Assembly (NCBI GenBank): GCA_026182355.1 | Contig: JAPFBL010000234.1 | Span: 62,001-126,000, forward strand | DNA: 64,000 bases | Source of the DNA: Hermatobates lingyangjiaoensis | Taxonomy: Eukaryota; Arthropoda; Insecta; Hemiptera; Hermatobatidae | Direction of reading: 5' to 3' | Shown here: one piece after another, positions 31,086-40,467 of the stretch | Layout of the letters: the number at the start of each line of letters is the position of its first letter | Position numbering within the stretch: position 1 is the stretch's first letter | The notes under the pieces: generated by a model | What the model was told of the DNA's origin: nothing | Database searches by the model: none | The model's input: the letters and a program-made list of their open reading frames with translations, nothing else | Translations under genes and position numbers: made by a program

Positions 31086-31849
31086 ATTACTGGAGGTAGT
31101 ACAGACAGTAATTGATCCACATATCAATATAAGTGCTTATTTTTGTGTATCACACAACTGATGCGTATAATATCATTAGTATTACTTCAGAAGTAATAAA
31201 ATTTTTGAAAAGCCAGAGTGAAGATTTCATGTTACGAAATAATCTCTTACAGGAGACATGACTTTTATTCCAATAGCCAATGGATCTCTTACATAGTTTA
31301 TCTTACCTCCTTCTAAATTAAAGATTTAAGACAAAGTTTCCACTTAAAACTTAGAAATATTCCTATTGTGTCTGAAAAAGGTCAGAAACATCTAACAAAA
31401 AATGACGTTTTAAGATAATTTTTAATTGAAGATGTAGGATAATTACATTTATTATTCTTCAAAGAATGTTTTAAGTTTTGAATTATGTTTTACATTTTTG
31501 GTCTTATGGGAATTTTATGGCTTCCTAATATTTAATAAAAATTATTTTTCTTTCCATTTGTCAAAAATCATATATACTAATTCACTCTGAGCGAGTGTTA
31601 TCTTTTTCCTGCGTGCTGTACTCTGTTATAAGGTTACTGTAAATGTATACTGAGAAAAAATATATTAGTAATTAGTCAGTTTGCCATCCCTAATTCAAAG
31701 CCGGATTTTCAGTATAAAATTTAAAATTTTTCATTAAACTTCTAAACATCAATTTATTTTAGTGGATTCACTCAAAAATGTTCTCAGCCAATGTAAATAA
31801 ACATCAATAAATTCGACAAGTATAGCAGGTGACCCGTTAGTCAATGATA
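31086..31849. other. AT-rich spacer, no gene
   Basis: Nothing recognised. Confidence 0.35.
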
Positions 31850-32585
31850 AACAATCAGTTTTTATAGCGTTATTGCTCTTTGCCGTAATTGATATTACCT
31901 AATTTTTGTTAAAAATTGTTAAGTTTTTGTTCAATTTTTGGCAAATTTTCATTTTTTTAATGAACTTTTTAGCGTCATAAAACGTTTTCTGGAAACAGAA
32001 GATTTACTTTTACTGTTTGATGAACGTAATTTTGAAAAAAATTATCTCTACTCATCCTCCTCAGAATGTTCGATTTTTAGGTATAATTTCATTTTGATTC
32101 GTTAAACGGTATGGCTTGAATCGTTCTCACAGGCTTTCAGATTGAATTATAAGTCAAAATGTTTACATTTTATTAAAAAAAAATTTCCGTTGTTCTAAAA
32201 ATCTGAGGTTATTTTCATTTATTGCTTTTGTAGCCTCAAAAATTATACTAAAATTTCAAAACACAAGAATTAGTAGTTTAAGAGAAAAAAAAGTAGTCTA
32301 AAAACAGGTTTTTTGCAAAAAAAAAAACTGACATTTCAATCAGGTATAATTGCTCCCAAGCAATAGGCCCAATTTTGTGTAAAATATCACCCTGATCCAT
32401 CAAAGATTCTGGACCGTAGCGTGGTAACAAGCAATGCTAACACACTCACACACCCACACACACACACACAGACGTCATCGAAAAAACTTCATCAAACGAC
32501 TTTTGATACCACAAAACATGTAACTTCGTTAAAATTTCGAGATCGAATTTTTTCACGATCACTATATTTAACCCGTAGCAAATAA
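31850..32585 (-). repeat. Dispersed repeat family R1, copy 3 (longest)
   Basis: Minus strand, longest copy. It spans both the part seen at 21352-21625 and the part seen at 6225-6745, so it links these two fragments into one family of at least 730 bp. A (CA)n-rich patch lies at 32447-32470. No coding region recognised. Confidence 0.65.
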
Positions 32586-32589
32586 AAAT

Positions 32590-33457
32590 TGATATCTATA
32601 TAAATAAAAGAAAGGTTTTGTCTGTGCATTGCTTAAAACTGACTCATTTTAAGTTATCTTTACGAATCATAGATTAGAGAAACCGAATTCAACCCTAGAA
32701 AAATGTCTACCTGTCTGTCGGTTACATGTAATCTCAGCCACCATAGGACATAACAAGTTGAAACTTTGATACTAGATTTGTGTATGTCTAACGTAAGATC
32801 TAATCTTTCAATGGTTTGAAAATTCAACGTAAAAACGAAGTTATGAACTTTTAAATCGTGTTCATACAGCTCAGAGACATGATTTTTTTGAAAATATTCA
32901 GGTGTAGCAAGTAGGTAATGTTAGCCGATTTTAATTTTATTTGATTTAAGCACCCAAGATGAGCTTATTGACAAGGTGTCCCAGAGTTCAAGATCTACTT
33001 GAATTGGCTTTGTGAACGAGCAATTCTCATCCCCTACTAATTAACAGGCAGGAAGTACTAGGGAGTCTGTATGTATACCACGCATATCATTGATTCCAAG
33101 CCACTATTCGTTTCCATTCAAACGAATGCAATGTCCCGCCAGCGTCTGTTTTGCAATGACGGTTACTAAGTCGCAAGGGGAAACTCTATCTACCGTAGGA
33201 ATTGAAGTGAATAAGGCAAAGTTTTTCTCACATTGTGAACTGTAGTTTACTTGCTCAAGAGTCAGAGGTTCCAACTCTTTGTTCTTCCATGAACCTGAAG
33301 GACAGACAGCTAATGTGGTATATACAGAGCCATTTGCTTAACACTGTACTAATAATGATATTTTCTAGTATTCTATAATTTTTAATGATATTTTGGAATA
33401 CCATGTATCATCTTCGAATTTTTGAAATAGTACCAGTGAAAGTCGGGCAGGTTGGCT
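32590..33457. repeat. Dispersed repeat R2: half B (+) followed by half A (-)
   Basis: 32594-32945 (CTATATAAATAAAAG start, half B) matches 35697-36065 in the plus direction. 33290-33457 (half A) is the reverse complement of 34996-35170, ending GGGCAGGTTGGCTAGT. So the halves face each other here, while at 34996-36070 both are in the plus direction. Confidence 0.6.
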
Positions 33458-34395
33458 AGTAATCTTTAAAAATGTAATAAGTAATACTTTTTTTAATCGT
33501 CAGTATTGATGCTATTGCTATAGAAATGAAGTGACAGAATCTGTTAAAAAAAAAAGATATTTTCATTTCTTTGTGAAAGACAGACAGTAACCCAGTGTAG
33601 TTTGAATTCAGGAGAGACTGATGTTTGTATATGAAGAAACAGTGTAGATTCTTCAAAGCAATTAGCGAGGCATGATGCAACATAACCAAGAGATGATTAG
33701 AGTTGTTTAGTATGGGTTGTTTAAATGATGCTGTATTGGTTTTTGCTAATGGTGGTGACAGGCTGATGATGGCAGGCCAGTGGCAGTTAGGATGTCTTTA
33801 AACCTGCCGGTAGAGAAGGGTACAGGGTCGGTAATGGACTGGTAAGGTAAATATGTCAGTCCTTTGGGCTTCAGGGGAAAGTTGTAAATCTTAGACTGGG
33901 TTCAGACGCACCGCCCGCTGTAATTCATGTAAATATGCCCTTTTGTCGACAACCCCTCCCAACCTCCTGCTTACGACCTATGACCTCTTACTGACCCATG
34001 CCAATCTGAAACCCTAACAGAAAAACCAATTTTTAATTTCCTTATACTCTATCAACACTTTGGCAAAATAACTAACAATGTTGTTGTTATGAGGGAAAAT
34101 ACAAAACAATACAATCTAATTTTATTTTTACGCTACTAGCTTTTTCCTACCTAGAATACCATGAAGGTAAAATCATATAACATTGGTTAACGGAAAAAAC
34201 AATATCATAGATTTGAAGGGAAGATAACTAAATTTTAAATTCATATCCTGTTTTAAACTTTTATATATATATATATATAATTAAAATATATAAATATTAA
34301 ATATTTAAAAACTAAATATTAAAATATATATATTATTATTTTTTCATATTCCACTAATTTAATTTACTTATTAATTGATTCCTGTCTACCTTTTC
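33458..34395. other. Intergenic, no gene recognised
   Basis: A GC-balanced patch at 33740-34010 has no open frame with a recognisable domain. The rest is AT-rich, with a (TA)n at about 34262-34279. Confidence 0.35.
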
Positions 34396-34570
34396 TCTGT
34401 GGCCGGGCGGACATGCGGCAGCATTGTTGGTCTTCAGCGGTCTCTCAACCAGTGCGCTTGGTTTCCCTCTCTTATCTTTTCTGAAGACGGTTCAAACCAA
34501 AAATTAGAGACTGTAAGTGTGTGCTTTTAATTTCCCTATGTTTCTTTTTGTACATTGATATATATATATG
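34396..34570 (+). mobile_element. PLE terminal-repeat fragment, family 2
   Basis: The motif at about 34477-34510 has CTGAAGA, extra C, stem II GGTT/AACC and palindromic AATT, but AAA in place of GAA. Upstream CAGTGCGCTTGGTTTCCCT matches the arms of the fold-back at 4770-5033. Confidence 0.55.
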
Positions 34571-34642
34571 AATAATAATCAAAACAACACTTGATATAAT
34601 AGATGGATTAATTTACCACAATGAAAACAATTTTTGAAACAA

Positions 34643-34680
34643 TGCTCTAAGGCCTTTCGTTAACACATCGTCAGAGAGCA
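34643..34680 (-). ncRNA. Hammerhead-like motif, family 4
   Basis: Minus strand: stem I TGCTCT/AGAGCA (six perfect pairs), CTGACGA, an extra T, short stem II GT/AC with loop GTTA, GAA, palindromic stem III AGGCCT, then T. This has the longest and cleanest stem I in the window. Confidence 0.65.
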
Positions 34681-34906
34681 AGTGAACTAAAAAAGCAATA
34701 AATACTTGTTAACTTGGCTGATTGAAATTTCCAGAATTGATGGCAACCCTGAATGTGTTTAATGATGAAGTCTTCATCATCAAAATTGATTAGCGGGATA
34801 ATTAAACAGATGAAGACTTCATCATTAAACACATTCAGGGTTGCCATCAATTCTGGAAATTTCAATCAGCCAAGTTAACAAGTATTTATTGTTTTTTTAG
34901 TTCACT

Positions 34907-34944
34907 TGCTCTCTGACGATGTGTTAACGAAAGGCCTTAGAGCA
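34907..34944 (+). ncRNA. Hammerhead-like motif, family 4
   Basis: Plus-strand mirror of 34643-34680, identical in all stems and core boxes. Confidence 0.65.
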
Positions 34945-34995
34945 TTGTTTCAAAAATTGTTTTCATTGTGGTAAATTAATCCATATATATATATA

Positions 34996-36070
34996 CTAGC
35001 AAACGTACCCGTCTTTGATGAAGTCACAAATTAGATTATACATGGTATTCCAAAATACCATTAGAAATTATAGAATAAAAGAAAATATCATTATTAGTAC
35101 AGTGTTAAGCAAATGCCTGTATACACCACATTAACTGTCTGTCCTTCAGGTTCATGAAAGAACAAAGAATTGGAACCTCTGACTCTTAGGCAAGTAAACT
35201 ATGGGTAAAGTTGCCATGTGAGGAAAACTTGATCTCGCTCATTTCAATTCCTGCCGTAGATAGAGTTTCCTTTGCGCCTTAGTTACCGCCATTGAGAAAC
35301 AGACGCTGACAGGATATTGCAATTGTTTGAATGGAAACGGATGGTGGCTCGGGAACAATGGTATGCATAGTACACACAGCTTCCCAGTACCATACCCAGT
35401 CATGTTATGGCGCATCTGTACAGAGCACGAACTCTGTACAGATCATGTCCCGTCCCGTCATGTCCCGTTACACTTTTTTGGGCATAATATTTCGTAACAT
35501 GAAATTTGTTACTGGTAATCACTCTCTTTATTGACTTTCTTCGGCTTGCTACAGCGTAAGAACTTGTCTGTTGATGTTTCCAGCTTGCTCATTCGTAAGA
35601 TTTGAGAATCGCTCATTTACAAATCTATTAATTCTGAATAGATAGCACATCTTGAACTCTGGGAAACACATTTTCAATGATGTCAAATACGCAATCTATA
35701 TAAATAAAACAATAATTTTCTCTGTATATTGCTTGGAACTGACTCATTTCAAGTTTTCTTTAAGTTTCATACATTGGAGAAGCCGAATCCACCCTTAGAA
35801 ACATTTCTGTCAGTTTGTCGGTTTGTCCGCAAAATTTTGTCACAAGTAAACTCAGCCACCATTAGCCATATCAACTTCAACTATCAACTTTGACACTAGA
35901 TTTTTGTATGCCTAACTTAAAATATAGGATCAAAATAGATGATAATTCAGTGCAGAAGCAAAATTATGGACCTTTAAGCTGTATTTCGCTAACTTCATAG
36001 ACATGTTTATTTTAAAAATACACAGGTGTGGCAAATAGGTATTGTTAGTTGATTTTAATTTCAATTAATA
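34996..36070 (+). repeat. Dispersed repeat R2: half A then half B, both (+)
   Basis: Half A starts ACTAGCAAACGTACCCGTCT. Half B starts CTATATAAATAAAACAATAA at 35697 and runs to about 36065. A small perfect stem, ATCTGTACAGAG and its complement with a six-base loop, lies at 35414-35443. Open frames here are short and unrecognised. Confidence 0.6.
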
Positions 36071-36181
36071 TACCAATGTATGGATATTGATTTTATTTTA
36101 CTTGATACTCTCATTTGTCTTCTAGGAAAAGTAGCCTTTATCTTCATGTCAATGAGTGTAGAGGTTGCACAGTCCCTCTTG

Positions 36182-36185
<4 letters not shown>

Positions 36186-36231
<46 letters not shown>
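36186..36231. repeat. (TA)n microsatellite
   Basis: Pure TA tract that received the hAT insertion; it resumes at 37037. Confidence 0.95.
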
Positions 36232-36232
<1 letters not shown>

Positions 36233-36234
<2 letters not shown>

Positions 36235-37033
36235 GTGGCGACTCCTGACCTTTTTCTTTAGGCAAGCAATCTTCAAAGAATAAAAGAAATACAGAGAAAT
36301 ACCCTTTTAATTCTCATGTTCAGTCTTTTCATGTTGCACAAAAGGATAATGATGTATTAAAAACATTTTATGGGGATTTGAATCAGGTTTTATTTGGTAA
36401 TACTTTTAACATTAACTTTTATTAACCAATACAATAAAAATAGGCAAAAAATGTTTTTATTAAAGAAAGAGATACACAATACATCATTTGAATAAAAACT
36501 TCTTGCAAAATTCTTCGATAACAAAACCATAAAACTTCTCTCTATCTGCCATGAGATCTTTAATTAAATCTCTTTCAATTGAAATTAGGGATAAATTAGA
36601 CAATCGCTCTTCACTTTGGGAGCTTCGTAAATAACATTTAATTTTTTTGAGGGCAGAAAACGATCTCTCAACACTTGCTGTTGTTATGGGAATAGTCATA
36701 ACCAAATTCATGAGTTTATAAATTTCCGGAAGACCTGTGTGCAAATCACTTTCCAGTATGTATTTGAGGAGCTCAGCAAGCCTGAGTTGCAGTGTATGCA
36801 AACTTCGTTCTTGTTTCTCTTGGCAATTAAGACCATTTTCATTAACAAGAAATGATAAGAGTAAACCCCTGCATTGGGAAGCTTAGCGCAATCATAGAAA
36901 ATGGTTCCTTAGCGTGTAGTGGAATAAAAAAAAAGGGGTTCCTTTAAATATTTCTAGTCTTGAACATTTTGGTTTCTTTAAAGATGAATTCTATGCATGC
37001 AATGCATGTGTTGCATTCCCTGAGAAATCGCCA

Positions 37034-37036
<3 letters not shown>
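36233..37036. mobile_element. Non-autonomous hAT element, copy 2, inserted in (TA)n
   Basis: 804 bp with CAGTGGCGA and TCGCCACTG ends. It is inserted into a TA tract (36186-36231 left, 37037-37071 right), so its 8-bp target duplication merges with the repeat. It is collinear with 14711-15511 with scattered substitutions and keeps a longer transposase remnant. Confidence 0.9.
36484..36801 (-). pseudogene. hAT transposase C-terminal fragment (105 aa)
   Basis: This is the C-terminal dimerisation (hATC) part of a hAT transposase. The frame MHTLQLRLAELLKYILESDL continues with IPITTASVERSFSALKKIK, LSNLSLISIE and EEFCKKFLFK. The TTASVERSFS motif is the hallmark of this domain. The catalytic DDE core is missing. 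The frame is open over its length, unlike the copy at 15 kb. A two-copy element keeping this dimerisation region could in principle act as a dominant interfering peptide, but simple internal deletion explains it equally well. Confidence 0.85.
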
Positions 37037-37054
<18 letters not shown>

Positions 37055-37073
<19 letters not shown>

Positions 37074-37325
37074 CAAACCACAATATGAAATGGGAAAAAA
37101 AAGACTAAGATCATTCAACCGTAACAAGCTTTCTTCGTCAGAGTCAAAAACCAAACTGAAACATTTAGGTGTGGGATTGAAAAGAGTGGGAGGGAAGAGT
37201 GGTATTTTAAAAGGATGTTTCTGCATCTAGTGTTTCAGTTGGGTTTTGACTCTGACGAAGACCGTTTATTACGGTTGAAAGACCTTAGTTTTTTTCTCAT
37301 TTCATATTGTGGTTTCGTCATTTAT
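37055..37325. mobile_element. PLE fold-back, family 1
   Basis: Minus-strand motif 37103-37145 (CTGACGA kept, stem II 5' changed to GAAAG, AATGATCT for AAGATCT) and plus-strand motif 37248-37290 (CTGACGA, GACCG/CGGTT, GAA, AGACCT). The spacer includes GAGTGGGAGGGAAGAGTGG, as in the 13-kb copy. (TA)n precedes. Confidence 0.6.
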
Positions 37326-38707
37326 ACTTACATATTTACCAGGTTAACTGTTAGCACAATGAAAATAATATGAGAAAAATATCAAATTTTTCCCATGGTT
37401 ACATTGATACATGTAATTTATTTTAATTGTTTCTCAATTAAAAGCGGTAATGTAGACTCAATATTTGGTTACTAGTATAGTGTATACCATCTAGGAAGAA
37501 ATAACTTACTAAAAACGAATATAGTTTCTTTATTAATTAGTTTCATTAATTAATGAATTAATTAACCATTGATAGAATGTACTGAACAAAATGGCTCTTG
37601 ATTTTGTGGGTCCTCTGTGAATTTCACAATGAGACCATTGGCTCTGTTATCAGCTGTGCTTGGACCATATGTCATAATGTCAGTTTAAAAAAACTAACTA
37701 TAAAATAATATCTGAAGATTCCAGTAAATTAATAATTGAAATGTATATCAAAAATACAGTGTTTTTATAACTATTTAAAGTGTTTATCATTTTCTAGGGT
37801 TATCTGTAGATATAACAAAATAATGTAATGTTGATGTATTTAAAACATAGTAGTAAAAAGTTTTTTAGAATTTGTGTTAACTTGGTTGTTACTGTCCAGG
37901 TTGTTACTCTCGACCTCAGGCCCACAGAGAGCAGCACAAAGCAGCACCGTACTCAAAGACGGCCCACTATTAACTGAAATAATTGTAATATATCTAAGTT
38001 TTCAAATATGCAGAATTAGACAAGTCATTACATACTTAAGAAAATTAAATCTCTATATATAAAGTTCGTGAATTTGTTTGTTTGTTTCATCACCCATTTT
38101 CCGTGGAGATAGAGATCTGAAATTAAATATATATTATTTATTGCCTGAATAATGTTAAATAAAAGAAAATTATCACTGTATTCCCAAAATTAAAACCAGA
38201 GTAGCAAGGGTCCTGCGTGCTCGTTCATGACAGTAGGGCAAATGTATTATAAATAAATTTAACAAATATATAATAAACTACTACATTAGAGGTTAAAAAT
38301 AAATAATTTTAGAAACAAACTTAAACGCAACTGTCAAATAAAATACGAATGTTCTAAGGTAATATTATAAAGACACATTCCTTTCATTAATGTTATTTTA
38401 TGTTAGGTAAATAAATTGAATATTTCAATTTACAAGTTTTGTTTGTTTTAAATAAATTTGATTGTGTATATAACTATATATAAACTATGTATAACCATAA
38501 CTATAAATATGTATTGATGTTTTATTTATTTATGTCATAAAACAATTTTTTTTTACATTTAAATGATTTTTATTTTGTTAAATATACTTACTATATATAT
38601 ATATCTTGATTCATGTTAAGAATAATATATTAAAAACTTTGGGGTCATATAAGGATCTGTATCCTTAATCTCACATTTATAAATGAAGGACTGTTCCCCA
38701 AATATAC

Positions 38708-38708
<1 letters not shown>
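37326..38708. other. Intergenic, no gene recognised
   Basis: AT-rich. CTCTATATATAAAGTTCGTG (38051-38070) followed by TTTGTTTGTTTG resembles the start of R2 half B. No gene seen. Confidence 0.35.
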
Positions 38709-38761
<53 letters not shown>

Positions 38762-38870
38762 TGAGTTGACTGCCGTCCCTCTGTCAATTCATTTCTTCTC
38801 CTGAGGACGACCGCCATTACGGTCGAAATATTGAAAAGTGAGTCTTTTGTTATTTTAAAAAAATAAAATA
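38709..38870 (+). mobile_element. (TA)n plus PLE terminal-repeat fragment with hammerhead-like motif, family 3
   Basis: A TA tract (38709-38758) leads into a fragment whose motif (38793-38840) is one of the best here: CTGAGGA, extra C, stem II GACCG/CGGTC (five Watson-Crick pairs, loop CCATTA), GAA, palindromic ATAT, T. Stem I TCTTCTC pairs with GAAAAG apart from one mismatch. Confidence 0.65.
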
Positions 38871-40250
38871 CTGTAATGTAGGTTATTGCATAATTCCAAT
38901 CGTGTAGTATGCAATAACTTATTTTATAAATAAGTTTATTTTATAGTTGACTGTTCATACTTTTCTTATCGCTTAATTTATAGCACTACAGGGTGTAGTT
39001 CAACAGGAAGAGTATTTCAACAGTCTTCATATGTAGTAAACTTCATTTTAATATCTTTAAGAAGTTTTTACAAATCATTTTATTTAAAAAAATAATAATA
39101 ATAATAAAGTAAAGTAAATGAGTGAAGAAATAAATATTATAAATAAATTATTATTTATAAAAAATTGAGGAAGAACTCAATGAGTTGCTTTATGAACAAA
39201 AAATATTTAGTATACAATCAGAACAATTTTAAAGAAGAAATAATAGAAAGATAAAATAAGGTGATTTAAACAAAGAATGAGGTAAAGGGTTTGCGATGAA
39301 TATTCAAAACAAAAATAAACATAGAAAACCCATTAAATAGAGAAATTGTTCTTATTGTACGCAAAGCAACTTTTGAATCATGCTGGATATCTCAAATCAA
39401 CCATTGACTTGAGCCTGTCATTCAATTTCACACAATTTCATCTTTCTTGCAGTTCAACTTATGTTGCTACAATTGTCAAATACTGTTTACATTCTAAAAC
39501 CACCCTTCTTAGGAAAACATACAAACAGAGATAGTGCATTCTGAAGCGACCATTAGTTCTATAAACTATCTTCATAGTTTACTGTTACCTTTTAAAACAC
39601 GTGACTTAGTCATTTTCCTTCAGTACCATTACATAACTATGGAATTCAACATTAGTGGTTCAAAATAAGACTTAGTTTCACTCCAAGCTAACAAAACATT
39701 GTTATTTTTCAACCATCTTTGTTCTACTAACCTTAACAATTTACTAAAAATTCGTTTTTATACATCACTTTTTTCAATTATAACCATCCATCATAGGTTT
39801 TAAATTTTAAATATTTATTAAACGCCAATGCGGTTTATATATTACTAAGTTCATTATGTCAACAACCAACCATTCTAAGGATATAAATTTAATGATTTAA
39901 TAAAACTAATATAAAACAATTGTGGTGTGACGATCCCACCCCCTTTCTTATTTTTATTGATGAAGTTTTACTTCATAATCAGAATTCATGCATACCCATA
40001 TACCAGAATACTTAACCTGTGCAACTACTGCAAGATGTTAGTTACAAGTATAATGAGCAAATTAGAAGTGAGTTAGACCAAAATGAATTCGTAATTTAAG
40101 GTATTCACCAAAATAGAGCAACAAAATATACAGATAATATTAAAGAAATAAACAAAACTGACATTTGATTACGACATAATTCTAGTTTAGAAGGGTTTTT
40201 ACACTTCTCTTGGAGACTTAAAAGTTTATGTAATTTATATAGTTCAATAC
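38871..40250. other. Intergenic, no gene recognised
   Basis: AT-rich; an AATAATAAT tract near 39090. No recognisable gene. Confidence 0.4.
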
Positions 40251-40467
40251 ATGATCAAACCACAATAAGAAATGGGAAAACAAGACTAAGATCTTTCAAC
40301 CTTAACAAGCGGTCTTCGTCAGAGTCAAAAACCCAACTGAAAACCCAACAGTTGGGTTTTTGACTCTGACGAAGACCGCTTGTTAAGGTTGAAAGATCTT
40401 AGTCTTGTTTTCCCATTTCTTATTGTGGTTTGATCATTGATTGTTATTTCACGTGTTTATGTGAAAG
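40251..40467. mobile_element. Near-perfect PLE fold-back, family 1, tight turn
   Basis: Arms meet at about 40345 (CCCAACTGAAAACCCAACAG), so the turn differs by a few bases from the 5.2-kb copy. Motifs at 40284-40326 (minus) and 40362-40404 (plus) are complete. Both share TTAAGG in place of TTACGG on the stem II 3' side, so the two arms were copied from each other. It ends with TTTCACGTGTTTATGTGAAA and no TA tract. Confidence 0.7.

Larger units (their letters stand above)
34603..34984. mobile_element. Near-perfect fold-back element with 174-bp arms and two hammerhead-like motifs, family 4
   Basis: Left arm 34603-34776 and right arm 34811-34984 are reverse complements with about one mismatch, around a 34-base spacer. 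Each arm has a 38-base motif: minus 34643-34680 and plus 34907-34944. (TA)n borders the right end. The sequence outside the core is unrelated to families 1 to 3. Confidence 0.72.
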
